64,000 nt of DNA from PFJX01 sp040757575. GTDB taxonomy: Bacteria; Pseudomonadota; Gammaproteobacteria; Burkholderiales; Thiobacillaceae. Below the pieces are notes generated by a model that worked only from the letters and a program-made list of their open reading frames with translations, had not been told where the DNA came from and ran no database searches. Positions 1-12,826 of this stretch are shown here, one piece after another. The translations under genes and the position numbers were made by a program. Location: positions 59,574 to 123,573 of the forward strand of contig JBFLXA010000009.1 in NCBI GenBank assembly GCA_040757575.1, read 5' to 3'. Position 1 is the stretch's first letter. Every line of letters starts with the position of its first letter.

Positions 1-1283
1 CCCATAGCACTTCCTCGATCTGTTCGCGCCGGGTGAGCACCAGGCAGACAGGTTCTCCCAGGGCGGATTTGCCCCTTACCACCAGAGCACCCGCACACTG
101 GGAAGGGGGGAAGCCAGGCAGGGTGCGCGACAGGCTGTCCAGGGGCAGGAGCGGATCATTGTCCTGGATTTGGAGCCAGGCTTCGAGACTGCCCTGGACG
201 GTGGGTTCCAGAGACAGGCCATGGTCAAGGCGATAATCCCCCAGGCACAGGAGGGCGCCATCCGCATCAAATGTCTGGATAAGCCAGGGGCCCAATTCGG
301 CCCATGCGGACAACAGACTGCCATGGCGTTGCAGCATGTGTCTGGCGGGCAGGAAGCGGGCGTCTAGGCTGTCCAGCAGGCGCATGCGCTGCTGGCTGTG
401 AAAACCGCTTACGGCCAGGGCATGGGCCTGAACCTGCTGGGCGGCGATTTCCAGGGTGCTCAGTGATGGGTAGCTGGGAGCGGTATGGTGGCAGGCGATG
501 AGAGCGGACAAATGGCCGTTCAGGATGACCGGAAACGACAAGGAGGCACGTACACCCATGTTGGCAAGGTAAACCCGGTGGACCGGTGAAACACTGCGCA
601 GATCGGACCAGGTGAGATCTGGCACGGTCTCGGTCTGACCAATGACCGGCACCGGCTCCCGGGTTGCGTCGGGAATAAGCCGCCAGGGCTGTTTGACATA
701 GAGTTGCCGGGCGATGCGGGGAATGTCGCTGGCCGGAAAACGGTGGTCCATGAAACTGCCATAGGCCTGGGGATTCCGGGCTTCGGCCACGACCAGACCA
801 TCGTCGTTTTCAAGGAATTGGTAATACATCACCCGCTGGAATCCGGTGAGTTTCATCAAATCGCCTACCAGGGCCTGGCGCGCGGAACGATAGGAGATAT
901 CGTCCCGATAGGGCTCGTGGGCACGATGGTTGCGGGGTGCGGTGAAATCCTGCGCCGGGGTGAGTTCCACCAGAGTACCTGCGTTGGCATTGCGGCGGAT
1001 GACACAATCCAGCAGGCCCTCCTTGCCTTCGATGCCGGCCCTGACCGTCCGGCGCAGGCCTTCTGCGCTTCCCAGGCCCTGTAGCAAGGGCCTGATTCCT
1101 TCCAGGGAGGCGGGTAGGGGCTGTCCCAGCCAGGCATGTCCTGGCTCCGGCAGGAAATGGTCGATGTTGCTGGACACGTTGACGATTCGATCATCCGGGC
1201 CCAGCACCAGCAGCGCGCCATGAGGTTGTATGGCACCGGTCAGGTGCAACTGTTCCTGCTCGCATTCGGTGAGATAGCGCTTA

Positions 1284-1291
<8 letters not shown>
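1..1291 (-). CDS. Bacteriophytochrome, 3' part missing at window edge
   Basis: Red/far-red photoreceptor; about 430 residues are visible in one uninterrupted frame from the ATG at 1291 and the gene runs off position 1. An N-terminal PAS domain contains Cys10 just ahead of an IQPHG motif (residues 21-25), the place where bacteriophytochromes attach biliverdin. The GAF domain holds the signature PASDIP (186-191), and near 235-270 the sequences SPVHRVYLANMGV and ACHH. The last visible part belongs to the PHY domain; the PHY tongue and the output module lie outside the window, so kinase, cyclase or other output is unknown. The start overlaps the end of the upstream chemotaxis-kinase gene by 8 bases, indicating translational coupling. 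Family assignment is very secure. Confidence 0.93.
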
Positions 1292-5320
<4,029 letters not shown>

Positions 5321-5324
<4 letters not shown>

Positions 5325-6247
5325 TGTGAAGATGATGAAAGGGTAGCTGACGATTTTTGCCAGTTCCGGATTGCCGCCAAGGCGTCGTCCAGCGAGCGAT
5401 GCAGCAGGACTTTAGCATTCACCGTGCGCTGGCGTTCAATGCCTGCGCCGCCCGCCCAAAGGTCCACGGAGGGCGGCAACCGCAGGCGTAATTCCTCAAG
5501 GGCCGGAGCTATCTTGCGGCTTGGATAAGCGACGCTGAAGGATAGGGCCACCACATCCACCGCGTGGGCGCGGGCCGCTTCGTCGATGAACTGTACGGGG
5601 GTCTGGGTGCCCAGGGAGATGCAGTGGGCACCTTCCAGGGTAAACAAAGCGGCTGCCATGAGAATCCCTAGTCCATGCTGTTCTTCCGGTAGGGTGGTGA
5701 GCAGCACACGGGGGCGTGCCGCCGGTTCCGTGAGCTGGGCAATGGAGTTGCGCAGCAGCCACTGCACGGACTCACTGTATACGTGCTCCTGATGCACATT
5801 GAGTTCACCCCGAGCCCAGGCTTCGCCTACCGCTTCGTTAAGTGGGGCAAGTGTGTCCAGGACAAATCGGGCCAGACCTTGTTGCAACATGTCCCGGGTC
5901 AGGGCCCGTCGGAGGCCTTCCGCATTGTCCTGACGAACGAGATCCAGGCTCACCTTGTTTGGGGACTGAGGTTCGTTGGCCGGGCGAATCGATGCCGGCG
6001 CCAGGGCTTGCAGTTCCGCTTCCGTCAAGCCCACCAGGCGGGAGGGCCTGAGCCCAGAATCCATGAGCCGCTTGATGAGCCGCAGGCGCATGACCTGGTG
6101 GGCGGGGTAGATCCGTTCTCCCAGATTGTCCCGTAGAGGTAGGGGAAAGCCGTAACGGGATTCCCATTTTCGCAACACATCCTTGGAAAGTCCGGTTTCT
6201 CGTTCAACGGCGCTGATGGAGAGGTCAGGAGTGTTGGATGTGGTCAT
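5321..6247 (-). CDS. litR: MerR-family B12-binding photoreceptor regulator (LitR/CarH type)
   Basis: 308-residue transcription regulator. A MerR winged helix (about 9-75) is followed by a helical bundle and a cobalamin-binding Rossmann domain (about 178-290). Both signatures of adenosylcobalamin photoreceptors are intact: W144 and EH at 154-155 (W-x9-EH, which shields the adenosyl group in CarH) and E189-x-H191-x-x-G194, where the His is the lower cobalt ligand. Known family members bind DNA as dark-state AdoB12 tetramers and release it when light breaks the Co-C bond. The AGGA ribosome site lies inside a palindromic operator just upstream (6249-6261), suggesting autoregulation. First gene of a three-gene operon with a chemotaxis-type kinase and a phytochrome; divergent to the lipid operon it probably controls. 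The symbol is by family resemblance. Confidence 0.9.
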
Positions 6248-6248
6248 A

Positions 6249-6261
6249 TTGTCCTAGACAA
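6249..6261. promoter_or_regulatory. Operator 1, palindrome TTGTC-CTA-GACAA
   Basis: Perfect 5-base arms with a 3-base spacer. It lies between the MerR-B12 regulator start (6247) and the -35 box of the divergent operon (6267), and it contains the AGGA ribosome site of the regulator gene when read on the minus strand. The same dyad recurs at 6311-6325. MerR-family regulators bind such dyads; assignment to this regulator is inferred from position. Confidence 0.75.
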
Positions 6262-6266
6262 AATAT

Positions 6267-6295
6267 TTGACACAGGCTGGGTTAGTAACTATGGT
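6267..6295 (+). promoter_or_regulatory. Sigma-70 type promoter of the light/lipid operon
   Basis: A perfect -35 TTGACA (6267-6272), a 17-base spacer and -10 TATGGT (6290-6295) predict a start near 6302, giving a leader of about 27 bases before the ATG at 6329. A promoter this close to consensus needs repression; dyads at 6249-6261 and 6311-6325 flank it. The spacer is the standard 17 bases rather than the stretched 19-20 bases of classical MerR-activated promoters, which fits a repressor mode. Confidence 0.75.
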
Positions 6296-6310
6296 ACGTC
6301 ATGTGTTCAC

Positions 6311-6325
6311 TTTGTCCAGGACAAA
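6311..6325. promoter_or_regulatory. Operator 2, palindrome TTTGTC-CAG-GACAAA
   Basis: Perfect 6-base arms with a 3-base spacer, the second copy of the dyad at 6249-6261. It sits at about +10 to +24 of the predicted transcript and includes the AGGA ribosome site of the gene starting at 6329. Binding here would block elongation or translation start. The 62-base centre-to-centre distance would allow two bound tetramers or a short loop. Confidence 0.75.
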
Positions 6326-6328
6326 AAC

Positions 6329-6952
6329 ATGAAAATCGCGCTTATGGATGATTGTGTCCAACCGTTGATGATCAAAGTGGTTCTGTCCATGGCATTGCTG
6401 GCCGGCCTGGCGGCCCTTGCCTGGTCGCCCCAGTCCTGGGCTGGGGAATGTCCCGGTCTTTTGCAACATGCCTTCCCCGGCTTGCAGAACGACAAACCCC
6501 AGGACCTTTGCCAATACCAGGGCAAGGTGCTCCTGGTGGTGAACACCGCCAGCTATTGTGGCAATACCGGCCAGTATGAGGGTCTGGAGGACCTTTACGC
6601 CCGCTACAAGGATCAGGGGCTCGTGGTCCTGGGCTTTCCGTCCAACGACTTCGGTGGCCAGGAACCCGGCAGTAACCAGGAAATCGCGAAGTTCTGCCGC
6701 CTGACCTATGGAGTGCAGTTTCCCATGTTCGCCAAGTCTGTGGTCGTCGGCCCGAAGAGGAACGAATTCTTCGCGCAGCTGGCTCAGCGCACCGGCAAGC
6801 AGCCCCGCTGGAATTTCCACAAATATCTGATCGACCGGCAGGGAGATGTGGTGTTCAGCTTCGAACATCATGTCCGGCCAGATGATCCGAATCTGGTTAC
6901 GACCCTCCGCCGCCTGCTGGATGCGAATAAGCCTCTGCGGCGCACCACCTGA
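6329..6952 (+). CDS. Glutathione peroxidase-family protein, exported
   Basis: 207 residues. A hydrophobic signal sequence ending SWA (about residues 14-38) precedes a thioredoxin-fold peroxidase. The peroxidatic Cys77 lies in NTASYCGNTGQ, and the family motif follows as GFPSNDFGGQEPGS; the late WNFHKYLID provides the conserved Trp. Cys replaces selenocysteine, as usual in bacteria; reductant is probably a thioredoxin-like partner. First gene of the operon, immediately after operator 2. The ATG at 6329 has AGGA eight bases upstream; an ATG at 6368 would give a more ordinary signal peptide without the acidic first 13 residues, so the exact start is open. Role inferred: removing lipid or other peroxides in the periplasm under light stress. 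Confidence 0.88.
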   Translation: MKIALMDDCVQPLMIKVVLSMALLAGLAALAWSPQSWAGECPGLLQHAFPGLQNDKPQDLCQYQGKVLLVVNTASYCGNTGQYEGLEDLYARYKDQGLVVLGFPSNDFGGQEPGSNQEIAKFCRLTYGVQFPMFAKSVVVGPKRNEFFAQLAQRTGKQPRWNFHKYLIDRQGDVVFSFEHHVRPDDPNLVTTLRRLLDANKPLRRTT

Positions 6953-6972
6953 CACCTGACTGGAGCATCGCC

Positions 6973-8022
6973 ATGCAGACCACAGATCTGGCTCTTCAAT
7001 GGGTTGAACAGGGCAGGGTGCCGGATAGCCTGGTGCGGAAGGGCATCCGCCGACTTTTACGCAAGCGGCTGGAGGAGATCGACGGTCGCGATGCTGCAAA
7101 GGCCCTGGAGCGAAAAAATGCCTTCAGCCAGGCGCTGACCGAAAGCCCGGTGGCATTGGTGCCCGAGTTGGCCAACGCCCAACACTATGAACTCCCGCCC
7201 GCTTTCTTCGAGGCCTGCCTGGGGCCCCGGGGAAAATACAGTTGTTGTCATTGGGGGCCTCGGGAAACCAGTCTGGCTCGGGCCGAAGCCAGCGCTCTGG
7301 AGATCACCTGCCAGCGGGCCGGGCTGGATAACCGCCAGCGCATCCTGGAATTGGGATGCGGCTGGGGCAGCCTGAGCCTGTGGGTGGCTCTTCACTATCC
7401 CCTTTCCCACATCACTGCGGTCTCCAACTCCCGGGCCCAGCGGGATTTCATCCTCGCCCGAGCCGCCCACCTGGGCCTGGACAATCTGGAGGTTATCACC
7501 GCAGACATGAACGATTTCCAGCCCCAGAGCCGCTACGACCGGGTGGTTTCCGTGGAGATGTTCGAGCACTTGCGCAACTGGCCGGAGATGTTTGGCCGGG
7601 TGGCCCGCTGGTTGAAACCCGGTGGCCAGTTTTTCATGCATGTCTTCTGCCACCGGGACAGTCCTTACCTGTTCGAGGATCGGGGTGAGGACGACTGGAT
7701 GAGCCGCCATTTCTTCTCCGGCGGCATGATGCCCAGCGACGACCTTGCTCCCCGGCTGTGCCATCCCCTGCGTTTGGTACAGCAATGGCGCTGGAATGGC
7801 CGCCATTATGAAAAAACCTGCAACGCCTGGCTGGCCCAGATGGATGCTCGCCGGGATCGCATCATGCCGTTGCTGCGAGAGACCTACGGCGAAGATCAGG
7901 CCGCCGTTTGGTGGACCCGCTGGCGATTGTTCTATATGGCCTGTGCCGAAACCTTCGGTTATGACGGCGGTAACACCTGGTGGGTGAGTCACTATCTCTT
8001 CCAGAAAGAGGAAATTCGCTGA
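6973..8022 (+). CDS. Cyclopropane-fatty-acyl-phospholipid synthase-type methyltransferase 1
   Basis: 349-residue SAM-dependent methyltransferase of the CFA synthase/mycolic acid cyclopropane synthase superfamily. KYSCCHWG aligns with the active-site Cys region, LELGCGWGSLSLW (about 125-137) is the SAM-binding motif, and VSVEMFEH carries the conserved Glu. It is shorter at the N terminus than classical CFA synthase and lacks much of the lipid-binding domain, like the subfamily often found with DUF1295 and DUF1365 genes. GGAG lies before the ATG. Its stop overlaps the next start (TGATG). Substrate is presumably an unsaturated phospholipid acyl chain; whether it makes a cyclopropane ring or a simple methyl branch cannot be told. 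Confidence 0.9.
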   Translation: MQTTDLALQWVEQGRVPDSLVRKGIRRLLRKRLEEIDGRDAAKALERKNAFSQALTESPVALVPELANAQHYELPPAFFEACLGPRGKYSCCHWGPRETSLARAEASALEITCQRAGLDNRQRILELGCGWGSLSLWVALHYPLSHITAVSNSRAQRDFILARAAHLGLDNLEVITADMNDFQPQSRYDRVVSVEMFEHLRNWPEMFGRVARWLKPGGQFFMHVFCHRDSPYLFEDRGEDDWMSRHFFSGGMMPSDDLAPRLCHPLRLVQQWRWNGRHYEKTCNAWLAQMDARRDRIMPLLRETYGEDQAAVWWTRWRLFYMACAETFGYDGGNTWWVSHYLFQKEEIR

Positions 8023-8825
8023 TGGATTCAGCCTGGCTCCAGCTCCCATCCCTGATCCCCGCGCAGCATGCCCTGGCCGGCATGCTGCTGATCGGGCTGG
8101 TGGGCTGGTGGGTGGCCCGCAACCAGTCCAATGTCAATCTGGTGGATAGCCTGTGGCCTGTGTACTTCCTGCTGGCTTTGGTGCTCTATGCCCTGGAGGC
8201 CAGCGATCCGGGGCCCCGGTTCCTGCCTGTGGTGGCGCTGCTGCTGGCCTGGGCTATGCGGCTCGGGCTCCACCTGGCCGTACGTAACCAGGGAAAGCCG
8301 GAGGATTGGCGCTACCGCGCCATGCGGGAGCGCCATGGCCCGTCTTTCGCCTGGAAAAGCCTGTTCATCGTATTCTGGCTTCAGGCGGGCATCGCCTGGA
8401 TTGTCGCCATGCCCTTGTTCGTCGCGACAACTTCGCCAGCTCCGTTGAACGGGCTGGACTGGGCCGGCGTGGTATTGGTGCTGTTCGGCCTAGTCTTCGA
8501 AAGTGTGGCAGACCGGCAGCTCACCCGCTTCCGCGCTCGTCCTGGCAATGATGGCCGGGTCATGGACCAGGGTTTGTGGCGCTTCAGTCGTCATCCCAAT
8601 TATTTTGGTGAGGCCTGCGTGTGGTGGGGATTCGGCCTCCTGGGGCTGGGGGCAGGCAGCATTTGGGCCCTGGTGTCGCCCTTGTTGATGACCTGGCTGT
8701 TGCTACGGGTATCCGGTGTGGCCCTGCTGGAGGCGGGTATGGCCAACCGGCGCCCGGCCTACGCAGACTACATGCGCCGCACCAGCGCCTTCCTGCCCTG
8801 GCCACCCCGCAGGAGGGCGCAATGA
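8022..8825 (+). CDS. DUF1295 membrane protein (steroid 5-alpha-reductase-like)
   Basis: 267-residue integral membrane protein with about six to seven hydrophobic segments. The C-terminal part has GLWRFSRHPNYFGEACVWWG, the RHPNYxGE signature shared by DUF1295, steroid 5-alpha-reductase C-terminal and isoprenylcysteine methyltransferase families. Such proteins reduce or methylate hydrophobic substrates in the membrane using NADPH or SAM; no reaction is established here. Start ATG at 8022 overlaps the preceding stop by one base, and the end overlaps the lipocalin start (ATGA). It is a regular partner of CFA-type methyltransferases and DUF1365 proteins, so an acyl-chain modification step is inferred. 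Confidence 0.87.
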   Translation: MDSAWLQLPSLIPAQHALAGMLLIGLVGWWVARNQSNVNLVDSLWPVYFLLALVLYALEASDPGPRFLPVVALLLAWAMRLGLHLAVRNQGKPEDWRYRAMRERHGPSFAWKSLFIVFWLQAGIAWIVAMPLFVATTSPAPLNGLDWAGVVLVLFGLVFESVADRQLTRFRARPGNDGRVMDQGLWRFSRHPNYFGEACVWWGFGLLGLGAGSIWALVSPLLMTWLLLRVSGVALLEAGMANRRPAYADYMRRTSAFLPWPPRRRAQ

Positions 8826-9394
8826 ACACCGAACGGATGCGCAAGAGACTCCTGGCGGGCTGGGTCGCCGGCTTGCTGGTGTCCCTGGTGGGCTGCCAGT
8901 CCCACCCCTTGCCGTCCATGCCCATGGTCGAGCAGGTGGACATTCCCCGTTTCATGGGGCGCTGGTATGTCATCGCCCACATCCCCACCTTCCTGGAGCG
9001 GGAGGTACATAACGCGGTGGAGACCTATGCCCTCAATCCCGACGGCTCCATCGCCACCACGTTCACCTACCTGGACGGGGGGTTTGACGGCAAACCGGGC
9101 CGCATGACACCCACCGGTTATGTACGGGATACCCGTAGCAATGCACTCTGGGGCATGGAGTTCATCTGGCCCATCGAGGCGGACTACCGCATCGTCTACC
9201 TGGCCCCGGATTACAGCCTTACAGTCATCGGCCGGGAGAAACGGGACTACGTCTGGGTCATGGCCCGCACGCCCCGTATACCCGAGCCGATCTATCAGGA
9301 TTTGGCCAGTCGCATCGCCTCCTGGGGCTATGACGTCGCTGCCCTGAGGCGGGTGCCCCAGCGCTGGCCCACCAGCGGGGAGGCCCTGCCATGA
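8822..9394 (+). CDS. Outer-membrane lipocalin lipoprotein (Blc-like)
   Basis: 190 residues. A lipoprotein signal ends in LVGC with the lipidated Cys25, followed by a lipocalin barrel whose first strand has FMGRWYVIA (the GxW motif) and which ends with the conserved strand around YVWVMARTP and an amphipathic helix. Bacterial lipocalins of this type bind lysophospholipids or fatty acids and are stress induced. ATGA overlaps join it to both neighbours. In this operon it probably carries or stores the modified lipids or their precursors between membranes. Confidence 0.9.
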   Translation: MNTERMRKRLLAGWVAGLLVSLVGCQSHPLPSMPMVEQVDIPRFMGRWYVIAHIPTFLEREVHNAVETYALNPDGSIATTFTYLDGGFDGKPGRMTPTGYVRDTRSNALWGMEFIWPIEADYRIVYLAPDYSLTVIGREKRDYVWVMARTPRIPEPIYQDLASRIASWGYDVAALRRVPQRWPTSGEALP

Positions 9395-10737
9395 AGATCG
9401 CCATCGTCGGCAGTGGTGTGGCGGGCCTTACCGTGGCCCATGCCCTCCATGGCGAACATGACATCCAGGTGTTCGAAGCAGGCGGGCATATCGGCGGTCA
9501 CATCCACACCCACGACGTGATGCTGGGCGGGCGGCACTATCCAGTGGATTCCGGCTTCATCGTCTTCAACCACCGAACCTATCCCCGTTTCGTGGAACTG
9601 CTGGCGGAACTGGGTGTGGAAAGCCAGGCCAGCGACATGAGTTTTGCCGTTTCCTGCGGCAAGACCGGACTGGAATATAACGGCACCTCGCTGAATGCCC
9701 TGTTTGCCCAGCGGGGCAACCTGGTGCGTCCCCTGTTCTGGGGCATGATCCAGGACATCCTGCGTTTCAACCGTGAAGCCCCCGCCTGGCTGGCCCGGGC
9801 CGGTGAGGGGGCAGGGGCGCTCACCCTCGGGGACCTACTGGAGGCCGGCGAATATGGAGACCGCTTCCGGGACTATTACCTGCTGCCCATGGCGGCGGCC
9901 ATCTGGTCCAGCCGGGCCAAGCGGGTGCTGGACATGCCCGCCGCGTTCTTCATCCGCTTCTTCCAGAACCACGGTCTGCTGAACGTCCAGGACCGGCCCC
10001 TGTGGCGGGTGGTGAAGGGGGGCTCCCGGGCCTATGTGGAGCGCCTGGTGGCCCCCTTCCGGGAGCGGGTCCACCGCCATAGTCCGGTGCGCCAAGTGCG
10101 CCGGCACCCCCAGGGTGTGGATGTGGTGGTGGACGAGGGTGCGACGCGAACCACGACCTGCTTCGATGCCCTGTTCCTGGCCTGCCACAGCGACCAGGCC
10201 CTGGCACTGCTGGCGGATCCCAGTCCGGCGGAAAGGGCAGTGCTGTCCGCCATTCCTTACCAGGCCAACCGGGCCGTGCTGCATACGGATGCCCGTCTGC
10301 TGCCAAGACGCCCCCTGGCCCGGGCCGCCTGGAATTGCCTGATGCCGGAAGGGCCCGACGGCCCCCTGGCCCTTACCTATGCCATGAACACCCTCCAGGG
10401 ACTGGATGCCCCGGAGCCCCTCTGCGTCACCCTGAATGGCGAGGAATATGTGGATCGCGTGCTGGACCCGGACCGGGTGCTGGCCACCATGACCTACCAC
10501 CACCCGGTGTTTACCCGGGAAGGGGTGGCCGCCCAGGCCCGGCACCGGGAAATCGATGGCACGGGCCACACCTATTACTGCGGCGCCTGGTGGGGCAACG
10601 GCTTCCATGAAGACGGGGTGGTGAGTGCCCTGGATGCCCTGCGCCATTTCCAGTCGGACATGAAAGCACGGCATGTGCCCTTCCCGTCAACGCCGGACCA
10701 AGACCATGCACAGCGCCCTGTACGAAGGTACGGTTAG
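9391..10737 (+). CDS. FAD-dependent amine-oxidase-fold protein
   Basis: 448 residues. The N-terminal dinucleotide-binding motif IVGSGVAGLTVAHAL is followed by an EAGGHIGGH FAD-ribose contact and a substrate-binding part typical of the NAD(P)-binding amine oxidase/desaturase superfamily. Members next to CFA-type methyltransferase and DUF1365 genes form a separate subgroup; in Rhodobacter sphaeroides, as I recall it, a related protein takes part in furan fatty acid formation. It overlaps the lipocalin by 4 bases and the DUF1365 gene by 32 bases. Inferred role: oxidation or desaturation of a methylated acyl chain. Confidence 0.88.
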   Translation: MKIAIVGSGVAGLTVAHALHGEHDIQVFEAGGHIGGHIHTHDVMLGGRHYPVDSGFIVFNHRTYPRFVELLAELGVESQASDMSFAVSCGKTGLEYNGTSLNALFAQRGNLVRPLFWGMIQDILRFNREAPAWLARAGEGAGALTLGDLLEAGEYGDRFRDYYLLPMAAAIWSSRAKRVLDMPAAFFIRFFQNHGLLNVQDRPLWRVVKGGSRAYVERLVAPFRERVHRHSPVRQVRRHPQGVDVVVDEGATRTTTCFDALFLACHSDQALALLADPSPAERAVLSAIPYQANRAVLHTDARLLPRRPLARAAWNCLMPEGPDGPLALTYAMNTLQGLDAPEPLCVTLNGEEYVDRVLDPDRVLATMTYHHPVFTREGVAAQARHREIDGTGHTYYCGAWWGNGFHEDGVVSALDALRHFQSDMKARHVPFPSTPDQDHAQRPVRRYG

Positions 10738-11506
10738 GCACCGGCGCCTGGCCCCCCGGGCCCATGCCTTCCACTACCGGCTCAGCCTGTTGTGGCTGGA
10801 CCTGGCGGAGCTGGATACGGTGTTCCAGGACCGCTTGCTATGGTCCACCGGGAAGCCGAATCTTGTCTGGTGGCGAAGACAAGACTATCTGGGGGACCCG
10901 GCCGTGTCCCTGGACACAGCGGTACGGGACCTGGTGGAAAGCCGAACCGGCCACCGCCCGGCGGGTCCTGTCCGCCTGCTGACCCACCCCAGGTATTTCG
11001 GCTACGGCTTCAATCCGGTGAGTTTTTATTTCTGCTACGGGTCGGGGGAAGAAGTGTTGGAGGCCATTCTGGCTGAGGTGACCAACACCCCCTGGAAGGA
11101 ACGCCATGTCTATGTGCTGGACGCCCGGGCCAATCAAGCCAGTCCGGGCGCCCCGGACAATCCTTCGCGGTTTCTGTTCAGCCAGGACAAGGCCTTCCAT
11201 GTTTCGCCTTTCCTGCCCATGGGTCTGGAATACCGCTTCCGCTTCACCCGGCCCGGGCAGCGGTTGACGGTGCACATGGCGGATCTGGAGCAGGGGCAGG
11301 TGGTGTTCGATGCCAGCCTCAGCCTGGCCCGCCGTCCCTTGAATGGGAGCAATCTGGCCCGGGCCCTGGTGCGCTTTCCCTTCATGACCGGTCAGGTCAT
11401 TTTCGGCATCTACTGGCAGGCCCTGCGGCTATGGCTCAAGGGTTTGCCGGTGTTCGACCATCCCGCCGCCCGGCCGGCCACCCACGCCATGACGCCCAAG
11501 CCATGA
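10706..11506 (+). CDS. DUF1365 domain protein
   Basis: 266 residues of the DUF1365 family, recognised from its start (MHSALYEGTVRHRRLAP), the RYFGYGFNPVSFYFCY block and the conserved KAFHVSPFLPM stretch. No biochemical function is established for the family, but it nearly always accompanies an amine-oxidase-fold protein and CFA-type methyltransferases. I chose the ATG at 10706 because the family begins there; a longer frame from 10673 adds 11 unrelated residues. It overlaps the preceding gene by 32 bases and the next by 4 (ATGA). Confidence 0.88.
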   Translation: MHSALYEGTVRHRRLAPRAHAFHYRLSLLWLDLAELDTVFQDRLLWSTGKPNLVWWRRQDYLGDPAVSLDTAVRDLVESRTGHRPAGPVRLLTHPRYFGYGFNPVSFYFCYGSGEEVLEAILAEVTNTPWKERHVYVLDARANQASPGAPDNPSRFLFSQDKAFHVSPFLPMGLEYRFRFTRPGQRLTVHMADLEQGQVVFDASLSLARRPLNGSNLARALVRFPFMTGQVIFGIYWQALRLWLKGLPVFDHPAARPATHAMTPKP

Positions 11507-12813
11507 ATGCCAAGACCGCCAACCTGCTGTGGCAGGACACCCTGCCGAGCCAAGCCGTCCCTTCGGCCCCTTCGGGGTTCCTGCATATCCGAGCCCGCCA
11601 GTTGGTGCTCAACCAGCTGGCGGGGCTGGAGGGCGGGCGCCTGGTGTTCGAATCGGGGCAGGATCGCTGGACCGTAGGAACGGGGGAGGGGAGCTGGCAT
11701 CTCCAGGTCCTGTCCCCGGCTTTCTGGCCGGCGGTGGCCTTCGGCGGCAGCGTCGGCGCCGGCGAGGCCTTCATGGCCGGCCATTGGCGCTGCGACGACC
11801 CGGTGGGGTTGATGCAGCTCCTGGTGCGCAATCTGCAGAAGCTGGATGCCCTGGAAGGCGGACTGGCACGCATCGCGTCGCCCCTTCGCCGCCTGGGCCA
11901 TTGGCTGCATCGCAATTCCCGGGCCGGCAGCCGGCACAACATCGCTGCCCACTATGACCTGGGCAATGCCTTCTACCGGCTCTGGCTGGACGAAACCCTG
12001 ATGTATTCCTGCGCCCTGTTCAGCCATCCGGGCCAGGACCTGGCCGAGGCGTCCCGGGCCAAGCTGGAGGGCATCTGCCGCAAGCTGGACCTTTCTCCCC
12101 AGGACCACGTGCTGGAGATCGGCACCGGGTGGGGGGGCTTTGCACTCCATGCGGCGGGACGCTACGGCTGTCGGGTCACCACCGTCACCTTGTCTCGGGA
12201 GCAATACGAACTGGCCCGGCTGCGCATTGACCAGGCGGGCTTGTCTGCCCGGGTGGAAGTGAAGCTGGTGGACTATCGGGAACTGGAAGGCACGTATGAC
12301 AAGCTGGTGTCCGTGGAGATGGTGGAGGCGGTGGGAGCCGAATTCCTGCCGGTGTACTTCCAGCAGTGCCAGCGGCTCCTGAAGCCAGGCGGCGTCATGC
12401 TGCTGCAGGCCATCACCATCGTCGACCAGCGATACCGCCAGGCCTTGAAGTCCGTGGACTTCATCCAGAAGTACGTTTTCCCCGGGGGCTTCCTGCCCAG
12501 CGTTACCGCCCTCAGCCAGGCCATGACCCAGGCCTCGGACCTGCGGCCCGTGCACATGGAAGACATGGGCCCCCATTACGCCGAAACCCTGCGTCATTGG
12601 CGCCAGCGGTTCCTGGACGCCCTGCCGGCGGTGCGGGCCCTGGGCTACAGCCCCGAGTTCATCCGCATGTGGCTGTTTTACCTGTGTTACTGCGAGGCCG
12701 GGTTCCGGGAGCGCCACCTGGGCACGGTGCAGATGGTGTTGACCCGGCCAGGCTGGCGGGGGGCCCTGCCGGTGGTCGGGCTCTTTCCGCCCTTGTATTC
12801 CAATCCAACCTGA
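11503..12813 (+). CDS. cfa: Cyclopropane-fatty-acyl-phospholipid synthase-type methyltransferase 2
   Basis: 436-residue enzyme with the architecture of classical CFA synthase: an N-terminal lipid-binding domain (about 30-140) and a SAM methyltransferase domain. The active-site Cys is in LMYSCALF, the SAM motif is LEIGTGWGGFALH, VSVEMVEAVG carries the catalytic Glu, and FIQKYVFPGG is a strong family signature. It transfers a methylene from SAM to cis double bonds of membrane phospholipids. Start at 11503 gives an ATGA overlap. Its presence together with a second, divergent methyltransferase in the same operon suggests two different acyl modifications rather than redundancy. Confidence 0.92.
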   Translation: MNAKTANLLWQDTLPSQAVPSAPSGFLHIRARQLVLNQLAGLEGGRLVFESGQDRWTVGTGEGSWHLQVLSPAFWPAVAFGGSVGAGEAFMAGHWRCDDPVGLMQLLVRNLQKLDALEGGLARIASPLRRLGHWLHRNSRAGSRHNIAAHYDLGNAFYRLWLDETLMYSCALFSHPGQDLAEASRAKLEGICRKLDLSPQDHVLEIGTGWGGFALHAAGRYGCRVTTVTLSREQYELARLRIDQAGLSARVEVKLVDYRELEGTYDKLVSVEMVEAVGAEFLPVYFQQCQRLLKPGGVMLLQAITIVDQRYRQALKSVDFIQKYVFPGGFLPSVTALSQAMTQASDLRPVHMEDMGPHYAETLRHWRQRFLDALPAVRALGYSPEFIRMWLFYLCYCEAGFRERHLGTVQMVLTRPGWRGALPVVGLFPPLYSNPT

Positions 12814-12826
12814 AGAGGTATCCATC

